A stretch of DNA of 64,000 nt from Perognathus longimembris pacificus (lineage: Eukaryota; Chordata; Mammalia; Rodentia; Heteromyidae): positions 72,913,798 to 72,977,797 of the forward strand of contig NC_063167.1 in assembly GCF_023159225.1 (NCBI RefSeq), in the 5' to 3' direction. Within the stretch, counting starts at the first letter, position 1; each line of letters begins with the position of its first letter. Of the stretch, positions 45,833-57,044 are shown piece by piece. The position numbers and the translations under genes are program-made. Below the pieces are notes generated by a model. It did no database searches, had not been told where the DNA came from, and saw nothing but the letters and a program-made list of their open reading frames with translations.

Positions 45833-46334
45833 ATCAAATGAGATTGTTGTGTCTGGTAGATTTTGCCCTGCAGGCTCCCATTAGCTTCAGTAGTCTGTAT
45901 TTGGGTAGATTTGAGCTAAGGTGTTCGTTCCTATCTTTCAGCTGTGTTTTGAGTTTTTGGTGGCTTTGCCTTCCTTATTTTTGACCTAATTGGTTTCTCA
46001 CTGTTTCTTCTTGCAAATATTGCTTTGGCCACACAGCATGGAGGATGGGTAGTTTCTTTCAGAGTCAATATAAACTTAGGTATAAACTTTCCCACTTTTG
46101 TCCTTCTAGGCGTGAGTGTGAAACTAGCTGGTGTCATTCCACTTTGACCTCATCGTTCCCTTCTGTGTGGCTGGGATTGTTCTTAGAAAGCTCTTCAGTG
46201 TCCTCATGTAGAAGATAGAGCAAATTGGACATCTTGAAAGGTAAAGGACTCGAATATAAACTTAGAACTTCGGCGATTCAGTCTGAATAGGTTGGGGTTT
46301 TGTTTCTGTATCTAAAGAGCTTCCTGAAAGTTAT

Positions 46335-46790
46335 AACAGGTGTGTATGCACGTGGCTCATGCCTGTAATCCGCACTACTCAGGAGGCTGAGGTCTGAGGA
46401 TTGAGGTTTGAAGATAACCCCAAGAGATTCTTTTTTTTTTTTTTTTTTTTGGCCAGTCTTGGGCCTTGGACTCAGGGCCTGAGCACTGTCCCTGGCTTCT
46501 TCCCGCTCAAGGCTAGCACTCTGCCACTTGAGCCACAGCGCCGCTTCTGGCCGTTTTCTGTATATGTGGTGCTGGGGAATCGAACCTAGGGCCTCGTGTA
46601 TCCGAGGCAGGCACTCTTGCCACTAGGCTATATCCCCAGCCCCCCAAGAGATTCTTATCTCCAGTTAACCACCCCAAACCCAGAAATCAAGGTGTGGCTC
46701 AAGTGGTATAGTGCCAGCCTTGAGAGAAAAAAGCTAAGCAAGGGCATGAGCTCCTGAGTTTTAAGCCCCAGTATTGGCGCACAAAAACAA
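46335..46790 (+). mobile_element. B1-Geo SINE interrupted by IDL-Geo
   Basis: The B1 half (GTGGCTCATGCCTGTAATCC) lies before 46432 and the Geo half (GGTGTGGCTCAAGTGG) after 46644. The hinge reads AGATTCTTATCTCC once the insert is removed. Confidence 0.85.
46433..46643 (-). mobile_element. Young IDL-Geo SINE inside a B1-Geo hinge
   Basis: Flanked by a perfect CCCCAAGAGATTCTT duplication on both sides. It carries the same diagnostic variants as the copies at 4.0 and 62.6 kb. Confidence 0.92.
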
Positions 46791-46974
46791 AACAAGTTTT
46801 ATGAGTGCAGTTGTCTTGCTTTTCCATGTGTGGAACTTGTCCATCGCTGCCTCAGAAGGCTGGGAAGGAGGGAAGGAGGTGGGAAATAAACTTGTGGATA
46901 TCATGTCATCTTTCACTGGTGTGCATGCAAGGTAAGGACAGCACTACCCAAGCCCCAAGGTCATTACAAGGTCC

Positions 46975-47180
46975 ACCAGCACTTACTGCGTTTCCCTTGA
47001 GTGTCAGGTACTGAGAAGATGAATGACTATCCTCAGGGAGCATTGTACATGTAATAGTCCACAGTTTCACAGTATTTAAATAGTGCCATGAATAATAGTG
47101 TTAGTGGCCAAGGATGATGATGAAAGGAAGCGTGGCAATCAAGGAGAATTTCACAGAGAACACATACCTGTGCTGCTGAG
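46975..47180. mobile_element. L2 LINE fragment
   Basis: GTGTCAGGTACTGAGAAGATGAATGA and CCTCAGGGAGCATTG are L2-like. Confidence 0.45.
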
Positions 47181-47234
47181 ATGTGGCCTTGAGTAGCCAT
47201 TATTCTAATGATTTTTTTAATCTGTTAGTTTTTT

Positions 47235-47490
47235 TGTTTTATTTTGTTTTGTGCCTATACTAGGTCTTGAACTCAAGGCCTTTGGGCTCTTTGCTTGGCT
47301 TTTTCACTCAAGGCTGGCATTCTAACACTTGAGCTGTACCTCTACTTTCCAGCCTTTTTACTGGTTGATTGGAGTTAGGAGTCTCTCAGTTTGGTTTGCC
47401 CAGGTTGGTTTTGAACTATGATCCTCAGATCTCAGCCTCCTAAGTAGTTAGGATTAAAGGTGTGAGCAATCAGCAATCAGCACCCAGCTT
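47235..47490 (-). mobile_element. B1-Geo SINE
   Basis: Reverse copy with a local duplication (AATCAGCAATCAGCA) at its 5' end. Confidence 0.82.
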
Positions 47491-47660
47491 TGAAATTTGT
47501 TTTTGAATGCTAGAACATTGGTCATTTCATTACCTTGATTCGAATTTGTGTTTGCTTCCTGAATGACTGTTAGTGATTAAAGGATTGTAGATGCATTTTT
47601 GTCTATAGAGAAATAAAGCACACATGAGTATTTGGGGGTGACCAAGGTTTTCTATACATG

Positions 47661-47663
<3 letters not shown>

Positions 47664-47695
<32 letters not shown>
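47664..47695. repeat. (TG)n microsatellite
   Basis: About 16 uninterrupted TG units, not attached to a visible SINE. Confidence 0.95.
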
Positions 47696-47697
<2 letters not shown>

Positions 47698-48196
47698 ACT
47701 TGTTGGGGAAGGATGGGGTCTGTATGTTGTGTTCTCAGAGAACCAGCTTAAGCAGTTGGTGTGCCAGAAGTTAAGAAAGAGCTAGGAATGGAATCCGGAG
47801 GCTAAACTTGTAGTTCTACATTCTGAGTCAGATACTATGCCTTTTAAGGAGTAGTGGTCATAGCATAGAAATGAAATTTGTTAAACATGACATAGTTGTA
47901 ATAAACTTGACTTCATAGAGCAGGGAGATGGAAAAACATCCTTAGAATATTCGTGACTGGAATTTTAGTAGGGATTCTGAGTTTGGTCAGATAAAGTTCT
48001 GAATTTACTTAAAAGTTTATGCCAACTTCATAGAAGCTGTGTTAAGAGATTTCCTAAATCTTTAGCCCTAAAGCAAACTAGAACTTAGTTCTTCATTGAA
48101 ATTGCAAAATGATAAATTCTGGCAAAAAAAGAAGTTCAGTATCATATGTTGAAAATAATTTTCTTGACTAGTAACTGATTGCTTTCTTTTCTTTTC
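47696..48196. other. Unassigned intronic sequence
   Basis: Unique, AT-rich, no signal recognised. Confidence 0.5.
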
Positions 48197-48498
48197 CTCC
48201 TCCTCCTCCTCCTCCTCCTCCTCCTCCTCCTCCTCCTCCTCCTCCTCCTCCTCCTCCTCCTCCTCCCCCCCTCCTCCCCCTTCTTCTGGCCTTCTGCTCT
48301 TGCTTAGCTTGTCTTTTTAACTCAAGGCTGGTGTTCTACCACTTGAGCCATACCCCCACTTCTGGCTTTTTGCTCTGTTAGTTAGTTAGAAATAGTATCT
48401 CAAATTTATCTGCCCACACTGGCTTCAAACCTTGATCCTCAGATCTCAGCCTCCTGAGTATCTAGGATTAGGCTTGAGCCACCAGCGCCCAGTCAGAA
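48197..48498 (-). mobile_element. B1-Geo SINE with a (CCT)n run at its tail
   Basis: About 24 CCT units (48197-48268) and a C-rich continuation precede the reverse Geo unit. Confidence 0.82.
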
Positions 48499-49114
48499 AC
48501 TGATTTATTTTTTAACTTAATCTCATTCAGTTGAACATTGCACTCTGCATGCAGTAGGCACTAAATAAGAGGAAATCACCTGGCTAGGACAGAGTTGTCA
48601 AGTCCTCAGTTCCCTGTAAAGTTTCTGGCTGGGGGCTTACTGGTAGAGTTGCAGCTGCTAGGAGGAGAAACTGAGAGGTCTTCATTTGGTAAATTCCAAA
48701 GCATATGTGGAGTTTGTCTGTTAAGCTCTGCTAGGCTGTGCCGTTCTCTATACAAATAAGAAATGAGCAGACACAAAAATGGAAGGTGTTTTGTTTCCCC
48801 CTTCTAGATGCCCAGCAACTTCAAAAAGAGGAAAATTGATTTTATTTTCACTTAACATTTCTTTAAAAATGTACAATTAGGAAGGAGAGGAAGGAAGCCA
48901 CAGGAACCTCGAAGTCTCTACCCACCTTATGTTTTCCCTTTTGTAATCGAGAATTGGCTCTGTTTCCATGGCAAGTAACAACTTCCTCTGAAACTAATAT
49001 TATGGAATGCATAGGAAACCTTGCTAAGATATTTACTGACAGATGGATGCTGTTGGAGTTTTCTTTGTAAGTCCACTGGGGACTTGGTTCTCACTCTTCT
49101 TTGTCCACTTCCAG

Positions 49115-49194
49115 TGACGGTCACCTTGGGGCACAGAGCTCCTGGATGCCTCTTCCAGGATGAACTCCACAGTATTGTGACCCTTGGGGTTTGG
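49115..49194 (+). other. BCL9: Candidate 80-base noncoding leader exon of BCL9
   Basis: The acceptor is a good pyrimidine tract ending TTCCAG at 49114. The donor is TTTGG|GTGAGT after 49194. The segment is free of the SINE sequence that fills much of the neighbourhood, and it lies between the CpG-island donor and the ATG exon. It contains two AUGs (49146 and 49160) opening reading frames of only 5 and 6 codons. The exon call rests on the splice signals and position only. It could instead be a pseudo-exon. Confidence 0.45.
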
Positions 49195-49510
49195 GTGAGT
49201 ACATGTGACATCTGATGCCTGCGTGGCTTTCAAACATCATCTTAGCACAAACAAACACATCTGGCACAAACAAACAAATGGTATTGGCATAGACAAAAAA
49301 AAACACACAGTAATCTTGAGGAACAGATTCATTGTTGTCAGGAGGTTTTTTTCTTTGTATCATCCACATTTCCTCCCCAAGACCTAGCCTCTCATAACTA
49401 CCATTCTTCATCTGTTTCTCTGAGTTGAGTGTTCAGTTCTCCACATGGGTGAGATCAGATTGATTTGCATCATAACTGAGGGTACCAGTGATTCCTAAAG
49501 TATGGTTTAT

Positions 49511-49738
49511 GAGCCAGGTGCCAGTGGCTCACACCTGCAATCCTAGCTACTCAGGAGGCTGAGATCTGAGATTAAGATTCGAAGCCAGCCTGATCAGGAA
49601 AGTCTAGGAGACCCATATCTCCAGATAACCAGCAAAGGGCTGCAAGTAGGCCTGTGGCTCAAGTGGTAGCACTGCCTTGAGTAAAAAAGCCAAGCAAGAG
49701 CTGGAGGCCCTGAGTGCAAGTACCAGTACTAAAAAATG
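49511..49738 (+). mobile_element. B1-Geo SINE
   Basis: Complete copy. Confidence 0.84.
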
Positions 49739-49949
49739 TTACGATCTTACATGTCAAATATGATAACCACAATCTACAATATTGTCTTAAGCCATTTTAA
49801 AAAACCAAACAACACAAAAAGATAAAGGTAATAGAAGGTAAAAAAATTTTAAAATATAGTATTAGCTGTAATTAAGGTCAAAATGGTTTTATGATTGTTA
49901 TCTCTTGAGGTTAACATAGAAATATTTCATAGTATTTATTTTTTGGTTT

Positions 49950-50141
49950 TTTTTTTTGCCAGTCATGGAGCTTGAACTCAAGGCCTGAGCACTGTCCCTG
50001 GCTTCTTTTTGCTCAAGGCTAGCACTGTACCACTTGAGCCACATATATGGCTTTTTCCATATATGTGGTGCTGAGGAATCAAACCTAGGGCTTCATGTAT
50101 ATGGGGCAAGCACTCTACTACTAGGCCATATTCCTGGCCCC
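49950..50141 (-). mobile_element. IDL-Geo SINE, diverged
   Basis: A small deletion in the middle (CACATATATGGC). Flanks share TTTCATAGTATTT. Confidence 0.85.
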
Positions 50142-50217
50142 TTCATAGTATTTCATTCTAGAGTTTTTTTGCTTTCACTAAAAAAAGAAGAAAATGTATA
50201 TACTTAGAACATTCATA

Positions 50218-50429
50218 ATTTTTTTTTTTTTTTTTTTGCCAGTCCTGGGCCTTGGACTCAGGGCCTGAGCACTGTCCCTGGCTTCCTTTTGCTCAAGGCT
50301 GGCACTCTGCCACTTGAGCCACAGCACCACTTCTGGCCATTTTCGATATATGTGGTGCTGGGGAATCGAACCCAGGGCTTCATGTATTCGAGGCAAGCAC
50401 TCTTGCCACTAGGCCATGTTCCCAGCCCC
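50218..50429 (-). mobile_element. IDL-Geo SINE
   Basis: CATAATTT flanks both sides. It lies 76 bases after the preceding copy, in the same orientation. Confidence 0.9.
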
Positions 50430-50619
50430 ATAATTTCTTATCAGTGTCCAGGTAAACAGGTAGACTCTTAAATGATGAAATAGACATTTAGCACTAGATA
50501 GTGATTGTTTTGCCCAAACCTAGCATGTAACTGTTTCTCCCAATTTTAGTCCAGTTCTTGAGGCTCTTAAAATACATGTCAGCTGGAAGCCTTGAGCTAT
50601 TAATCTTCTTTTGATTTTT

Positions 50620-50842
50620 TTTTTGTTTGTTTGGATGTATACCAGTACTGAGACCTGTATTCAGCTCGGTCAATGCAGAATGGCATTCTACCATCACATG
50701 AGTCATATTTCCATTTGCAGCTTTTGCTGGCAATCAGAGTCTTATGGAATTGTCTACCTGGGATGACTTTAATCTGTGATCCTCCGATCTCAGCCTCCTG
50801 TGTAACTAGAATGACAGGCGTGAGCCTCCAGTGCCCAGCTCT
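50620..50842 (-). mobile_element. B1-Geo SINE, diverged
   Basis: The B1 part is clear (CTCAGCCTCCTGTGTAAC) and the Geo part is decayed. Confidence 0.72.
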
Positions 50843-51424
50843 TTCTGAGTCTTTCTCCAGTAGTCCTGTACAAAATCTCTCCCTCCTTGCATCTTGTACT
50901 CTGTTTTTAAGATGCCCCTAGGTGGGGCAGGGACAAAGATGGTGGGTTCAAGAAATCTGCATTGTAGCTTGAGGCTTAAATCTTCCCTAAACAAAGGAAT
51001 TTCATATTGGTTCTCTAGCCAGGTTTGGAAAGATTTTCTTGACCTTTATGCTTGAAATTAGCCTTGCAAATTGGCTCAGAAAATATCTTCGCCTTCAAAG
51101 CTGTTCTTTAATCTTGGTAATTCTCAGTCCCTCCCACACTCACCCGTGCCCGTGGTCCCTGTGACTAGCAGTGAGGATATTGATGCACACTGGACGTCAT
51201 TTCATAGCAGATCTGTTCAGGATTTGGCTCAGTCCTTGTTTCCAGAAGTACGGGGTGCTTCTGTGTCCCCCTCTCCTGTGAGAGCAGAAGCATGGATCCA
51301 CCGGGTCACGGTTAGAGCCTGGGATGGGTTTGCTGGGTCTTCGTGACGTTGTGTGCCACCCGAGCTGGCATGCCAGAGGTCACTGTGGATTTGCAGTGCG
51401 TAGGCTTTCATCACCACATTGCTT

Positions 51425-51640
51425 TGCCAGATGCTCATGGCTCACACCTGTAATCCCAGTTGCTCAGGAGGCTGAGATCTGACTGTTGTAGTTCAAAGCC
51501 AGCAAAGGCAGACAAATCCATGACTCTTATCTCTAATTAACCACCAGAAAGCTAGAAATGGAGCTGTGGTAGGACACCAGCCTTGAATGGAAAAGCTAAG
51601 GCCCTGAGTTCAAGCACTCATACTGGCACAAAACACTACT
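51425..51640 (+). mobile_element. B1-Geo SINE
   Basis: Complete apart from a deletion in the Geo A-box region. Confidence 0.82.
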
Positions 51641-51971
51641 AGTGAGAAAAAAAAGCATGAGTTTTATATTCAGAAGTACAGAAATATAGGGGAGAAAATA
51701 TAATCAAAGATGGTGTGGTTTTTCTTCTTTGCTTCCAAGGTCGGTCCATACTGCTTGCCTGGAGGCTTGGGTGTTGGTTAAGTCTTAGTCACACTTGATC
51801 TGCTTTAGCCCAGGAATTGTGGCCAGAACCAGAGCATTGATCTTCCCTTTAGCCCAAAGGGAGCACTGATCTGGTACTGCCTCGTTGGCTCCAGCTGTCC
51901 CTGGAGCTTGAGCCCATTGTTGAGTGTTTGATGTCTTGGTCTTGGCGCTCAGCTTTCTTTTTGTCCCACAG

Positions 51972-52248
51972 TGTGCCCTGGAGATGCGAGATTTTCCTTG
52001 TGCAGTAGGAGGCACACACCCAGAGAATGCAGGAGCTTCGAGAGGAAAGGACCTACTTCCACAGCGGAGAAAAACAAAGAGGAAAAAGGCACACAGGCGG
52101 CCAGTGCTAAGGGACACACCAAGGAGACCTTGGGCCCGGGCCCCTGCCCCTGCCCCTGCCCCCACACCCAGCAGCTGCTCTGGCTGCAGCCCGAGAGGAA
52201 CTCGGGGAGCCATCCCTGTGTGTGATTGCAAGCTCAGGGTTTCAATCA
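51972..52248 (+). other. BCL9: 5' untranslated part of the ATG-containing BCL9 exon
   Basis: A strong 3' splice site (pyrimidine run ending GTCCCACAG at 51971) opens the exon that carries the BCL9 start codon at 52249. The exon is 330 bases in total. The untranslated part includes an upstream AUG at 51984 in adequate context and a run of CCCCTG repeats near 52140. The acceptor strength and the absence of repeats in the segment support the call. Alternative acceptors cannot be excluded. Confidence 0.65.
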
Positions 52249-52262
52249 ATGCATTCCAGTAA
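51984..52262 (+). other. 92-codon upstream ORF overlapping the BCL9 start codon
   Basis: This frame begins at ATG 51984 (G at -3, C at +4) and ends at TAA 52260-52262, eleven bases past the A of... the BCL9 ATG at 52249, in a different frame. The predicted peptide starts MRDFPCAVGG and has a basic middle and an Ala-Pro repeat (APAPAPAP). It resembles no family I know. Because the stop lies beyond the main start, ribosomes translating it could not reinitiate there by ordinary downstream scanning. It lies wholly in one exon. Confidence 0.55.
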
Positions 52263-52301
52263 CCCTAAAGTGAGGAACTCTCCATCAGGAAACACACAGA
52301 G
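52249..52301 (+). CDS. BCL9: BCL9, first coding exon (residues 1-17 and part of 18)
   Basis: The start codon at 52249 opens MHSSNPKVRNSPSGNTQ, which is the BCL9 N-terminus as I know it from human. The exon ends in AG|GTAAGG after 52301, in phase 2, and joins to the T at 53723 to restore the serine of the next segment. The Kozak context is poor (T at -3, C at +4). Only 53 coding bases lie in this exon. The start was chosen on protein similarity and the downstream frame, since other AUGs upstream are in the wrong frame. Confidence 0.93.
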
Positions 52302-52479
52302 GTAAGGACTAGGCCCTCGACTGTCACCCCTTGCGGGGGCACAGGTATGCACAAACTCACTAGTGGAACATGTGGAATGGGAAGCAGATGAGACCCACGT
52401 GAGAAAGGAAGAGAAGATAGTAAATAGTAATGGAATCGTAAACTAGTAAGCTTACATTGCAGTTTTCCTGGGTGGTTCT

Positions 52480-52708
52480 ATTTTTGAGGCCAGTACAGGG
52501 GCTTGGACTTGGCAGTTGAATGCTTGAGCTCTTTTGCTCAAGGCAAGTGCTCTACCACTTGAGCCACGGCTTCACTTCTGGCTTTATGGTGTTTAATTGG
52601 AGATAAGTCTTTTGGATTTCTTTGCCTGGGCTGACTTTAAAGTACAGTCCTCAGATCCCAGTCTCCCAAGTAGCTAGGATTACAGGTATGAGCTACAGGT
52701 CCCAGCCT
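52480..52708 (-). mobile_element. B1-Geo SINE in the first BCL9 coding intron
   Basis: Complete reverse copy. Confidence 0.83.
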
Positions 52709-52945
52709 GGGTAGTTCTTTTATCCACTACTCTGTGATCTCTCCTCTTTACCACTGCTCCTCACCCAAGTACAAACAAAATGACCTGAAAAACCATGTAT
52801 GATTTGCTATATGATTTGCTAAGCTGACTGAGGAAACTGAGGCCTGGGACAATGAGGAGGCCTGAGGTCTGACAACTGATATACCAGCCCTGGACTCGCA
52901 CAGTGAAGCTTTTCCTCTGTTCCAGCAAACTCACACTGTTAGGGT

Positions 52946-53200
52946 TTTTTTTTTGTTATTGTTGTTGTTGTTGTTTTCTTTCTTTTTGGGGGCTGGATAC
53001 TGTTGGCTTATGACAGGAAGCTAAGATCTGAGAATCACAGTTCTAAGCCAGCCCAAACAGGAAAATCTGCAAGACTCATATCCAGTTAACCAGCAAAAAG
53101 CCAGAGTGGAGGTGTGACTCAATGGCATAGCTCCAGCCTTGCACAAAAAAGCTCAGGGACAGCACCTAGGCCCTGAGCACAAGACCTTAGGGCCAGCACT
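52946..53200 (+). mobile_element. (GTT)n and a B1-Geo SINE
   Basis: A GTT run (52957-52975) precedes a forward B1-Geo (from about 52990). Confidence 0.75.
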
Positions 53201-53722
53201 AACAGTTCTCCTTGCCCTTGTGCAAAGTTGGTATGTCCTCTTTGGAAAGTGGGCTGCTGTTGGAGGGCTCTCCTGGAGGGTTTTCCTAACCTGCAGGCAC
53301 TGTCAGGCCCTTGCCTTTTGCTGCAGGAAGCTGGGCTCCCATTGCCAGCTCCTTTCCATCCACCTGGGGGTGGGTAGTATTTTGATCTTCACGATGCCTG
53401 TTTGTTTACTCTGAGCTAGTCTTGGTGTGAGAGTCTCTTCTCTATGTACATAGAAACCGTTGTCTTTTATTGACAGAAGCCCTAGAGATAGGTCCCCATG
53501 TGACTCTAGGGTTCCGAGGTCTGGCAGGCTTCATCTTTCCTTCTTTCTATTAGCTCTGAGATGGGAGCTGGGTGGAAGGGAAGAGCAAGTGGCATAGGTG
53601 AAATATGATGGGGGGTTATTTAGTCTTTCTTATCACCTTGACCCATGCTAGAAATTGCTTCTCCTGACTATGCTTTGACAGCCGATGTGGCCTCTAATCT
53701 TTTTTGTCATTGTTTCTTTTAG

Positions 53723-54039
53723 TAGCCCCAAGTCAAAGCAGGAGGTGATGGTTCGTCCCCCTACAGTGATGTCCCCATCTGGAAACCCCCAGCTGGATTC
53801 CAAATTCTCCAATCAGGGTAAACAGGGGGGCTCCGCCAGCCAATCCCAGCCATCCCCCTGTGACTCCAAGAGTGGGGGCCACACCCCTAAAGCACTTCCT
53901 GGCCCAGGTGGGAGCATGGGGCTGAAGAATGGGGCTGGAAATGGTGCCAAGGGCAAGGGGAAAAGGGAGCGAAGTATTTCCGCCGACTCCTTTGATCAGA
54001 GAGATCCTGGGACTCCAAACGATGACTCTGACATAAAAG
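53723..54039 (+). CDS. BCL9: BCL9, second coding exon (residues 18-123)
   Basis: The acceptor is TTTCTTTTAG at 53722 and the donor is AAAG|GTATGT after 54039, phase 1. The segment encodes a low-complexity Ser/Pro/Gly-rich region. It contains a basic cluster KGKGKRE at about residues 94-100 that fits a nuclear localisation signal, followed by RSISADSFDQRDPGTPNDD. Reading past the donor runs into an intronic stop, so the longer frame here is not real. BCL9 acts in the nucleus as part of the Wnt enhanceosome. This exon lies just upstream of the Pygopus-binding domain. Confidence 0.95.
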
Positions 54040-54883
54040 GTATGTCTATAAGGGATTCCTGCGGGATAGTCTCTGACCCAGAGGGGCTGCTGTCAGCTGA
54101 GAGGTGGAGGGGGAATCAGGCAGCCGATTTTAGGGTTCTCATGGCTTACAGTGAAAGCATTGTGTCCTATCTTCCTACTCACTGTGGGCCCTTTCCATTG
54201 AGGACTTCTTGCTCTTGAGGATATGGTGGCATGGTGGCATGGTGGGGTGGGGCGCACGCCCGACTCTGTTCTTATGCGTGTTTCGGGCCCTTGCTACATT
54301 CCAACCTCGGTTCCAAGCCAGTAGCTCCTGTTGGCCCGTGCCAGTAGCTCATCCTGGAGGAGTTTTTTCTGGCATTCGCTCCTCTTCATCAGGAGAAATC
54401 CTCCATGGCTTGGGTTCTGTACACTCTGGCTGACACTTTGCCAGACTTGTGGACATGAGAGGAAGCCTTCATGACCCGAGTACTGGTCCAGATTTGTCAC
54501 AGCTGATTTCACTGTGGCAGAAACAAGTGGCTACCAGATGTGGTAGAGATTTGGCAGGCACCAAAATGGAGTTAGCCAGGAAGACGTCTGCTGTGTGTGT
54601 GGGTTTAGTGTTTACCTCCTAGTGGCAGATCAAAAATCTCAAGTGTGGCCCCGAACATGAAGTTAAGCTCACAGGAATGAACGTGTGATTTCCTCACCCA
54701 AATTAAAGATGAAATCCTGGGTGACTGCTCCACCTCCTTTCCTTTTTTTCTCCCTTCCTCCCATCTCCCCTCACTTCTTTCTCCCCCCAGGTGATTTTGA
54801 GAAGCCTGTTAGGAGGGCTGACCCTGCTGGGTGCTGGGCTCAACGGTCAGGAAAACAGAGTTGCTGTCCTTAAAATATTGAGT

Positions 54884-55106
54884 GTCAGCCAGGTGCTAGT
54901 GGCTCATGCCTGTAATCCTAGCTACTAAGGAGGAGGCTGAGATCGGAGGATTATGGTTTGAAGCCAGCCCAGGCAGAAAAGTCTGAGACTACTCAGAAAA
55001 AGCTGGAAGTGGTGCCGTGGCTTAAGTGGTAGAGTGCTAGCCTTGAGCAAAAGGAACAGCACCTAGACCTTGAGTTCAAGCCCTAGGACCTGCAAAAAAA
55101 ATAAAA
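54884..55106 (+). mobile_element. B1-Geo SINE
   Basis: Copy lacking part of the hinge, with an AAATAAAAATAAAA tail. Confidence 0.83.
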
Positions 55107-55244
55107 ATAAAAAATCTTTGAGTGCCTCTAGAAAGCTGATGATTAAAAAAATGAGTTAAATTTAATAAATGCTGTAACGAGAGAAATAATTGGGTCATGA
55201 GATCTGTTAGGAAGGGCAGCCAGTGAAGCAAAGCCAAGAAGTGG

Positions 55245-55437
55245 CCAGGACTGCATGTGGTGGTGCACATCTATAATCCCAGAATTGGGGAGGCTGAATC
55301 AGGAGAGTTGCACTTACATGTTCAGCTTGTGCTATGATGATGAGTTTTAGGCCAGCTGGGCCTATAGACATTGTGAGACCCTGCGCCCCCCCCCCCCCCC
55401 GCCCCCGGCAAAGAAAAAGAAAGGAAGGGAAAGAAAA
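55245..55437 (+). mobile_element. B1 monomer with a C-run and purine tail
   Basis: GTGGTGGTGCACATCTATAATCCC start; then about 15 C near 55386 and AAAGAAAAAGAAAGG repeats. Confidence 0.72.
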
Positions 55438-55669
55438 GGAAAGTGTTCATGTCTGGTGAATGTGTAATTGCTACAGAAGAAAGGAGAGGAGGTGTGCTCT
55501 GTAATGACTTATTCAGGAGAAGGGTATTTGACATTTTACGAGTAGAAGAAACTGTTTCCTTCTTCCTGTTGAAGTTCTGAATGTGGTTTTGTGTGGTGAT
55601 GCTAAAAATGCTGGTAGAAAGAAAGAGAAGTTTTATTTGTGTGACAAGTGAGTTGTCTTATCCTTATAG

Positions 55670-55856
55670 AATGTAATTCTGCCGATCACATCAAGTCCCA
55701 GGATTCACACACACCACACTCTATGACCCCATCCACTGCAACAGCCCCCAGGTCTTCCACTCCCTCTCACGGCCAAACTACTGTCCCCGAGCCCACGCCT
55801 GCGCAGAAGACGCCAGCCAAAGTGGTGTATGTGTTTTCTACTGAGATGGCCAATAA
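55670..55856 (+). CDS. BCL9: BCL9, third coding exon (residues 124-185; first half of HD1)
   Basis: The acceptor is TCCTTATAG at 55669 and the donor is AA|GTAAGT after 55856, phase 2. The exon begins (G)AA TGT, giving ECNSADH, and ends AKVVYVFSTEMAN with the lysine codon 186 split by the intron. The last residues form the first part of HD1, the segment that binds the back of the Pygopus PHD finger. The tyrosine falls at residue 177, as in the human protein. The region before HD1 is rich in Ser, Thr and Pro. Confidence 0.95.
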
Positions 55857-55984
55857 GTAAGTTAATGTCTGTGTCTTGCTGTTGAGCATGCCTTGTGTGT
55901 CCTTAGGGGGTCCTGATCTAATTCCTAATTCCCATTGCAGAGAAATCTACCCTACTCTATCCCCAGAGACACCCACCGAGGACA

Positions 55985-56143
55985 CTTCCTTGGCTTTCCT
56001 TGACCACTTGAGCCACAGCTCCACTTCCAGCTTTTTGCTGGTTCATCAGAGATAGAGTTTCATAGACTTAATTGCCCGGGCAGACGTTGAACTGTGGTCC
56101 TCAAATCTCAGTTTCCTGAATCGTTAGGATTGTAGACTTATTT
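55985..56143 (-). mobile_element. Partial B1-Geo SINE close to the fourth coding exon
   Basis: Starts inside the Geo unit (GACCACTTGAGCCACAGC) and ends about 210 bases before the exon. Confidence 0.78.
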
Positions 56144-56351
56144 TTAGTTTTCTTAAGGAATCTTTGGAGATTCACCAATGGCTATTTTTAAATTTCGGAC
56201 GTTTGATGGAAAATGATAAACAAATAAGGAACCAGTTTCCCTTGATTTCTTCTCCTTCAACACTGCCTGGGCAAGGTTCCTCTGGGGTTAAAGTGTCTGG
56301 AGTGTGTGTTCCAGCGAGTGCTCCTTGGCTCTGCCTCTTCTGTTTCTGCAG

Positions 56352-56451
56352 AGCTGCAGAAGCTGTATTGAAGGGCCAAGTTGAAACCATCGTCTCTTTC
56401 CACATCCAGAACATCTCCAACAGCAAGACAGAGAGAAGCACAGCCCCTCTG
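56352..56451 (+). CDS. BCL9: BCL9, fourth coding exon (residues 187-219; second half of HD1)
   Basis: The acceptor is TTTCTGCAG at 56351 and the donor is CTG|GTATGT after 56451, phase 0. It encodes AAEAVLKGQVETIVSFHIQN and then a short Ser/Thr-rich tail. With the preceding exon it completes HD1, the Pygopus-binding helix-strand segment. At 100 bases it is a short exon flanked by a 495-base intron on the left and a 2,142-base intron on the right. Confidence 0.95.
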
Positions 56452-57044
56452 GTATGTTGTAGCAGTGTTGTGGCCCTGTGGTTCTCCAGTGGCCAGCGGG
56501 GGCGGGGGACAGGTGGCACACTGAAATGCATGAAGCTAGTCTTCATGGTGTGAACTGTGTTCTGGGCATTTACCCTAGGCCTGGCATTGTGGACCCACAG
56601 CATGGCACACTATTCTAGCTTCTTCTGCAAGAGTGCCCATTTATGATAAATGGCTAGGGGAAGAAGGTACAAAAAAGAGAATAAATATTCAGTTACCTCA
56701 GGATTTCCTTTATGGAACTATCTCCAGGAAAACTACAGAGCAGATTTGTGTTTAAAAAAACCAAACCAAAAGCCTCATAATACTCTGGAGTGAGCTGAAG
56801 AATATAGAAGCAACAACTAAAACTGCTGTCCTGGAGGACATGAGGATGATGCATGCCATAATTAGAGTCTCAGAGGTTCTGAGGAGGATTCATTTGACAA
56901 TGAAAGGTCCTACTGGCTTGATGTTTTCAAAATGATAAGAATCACTCTGTTTCTCTTCTAGATCTAGAGTGAGTCTAGAGTATTTAGTTTCTCTTCTAGA
57001 TCTTAAATACCAAACACAAGCTGCATTAGGAAAAAGTAGGCTGT

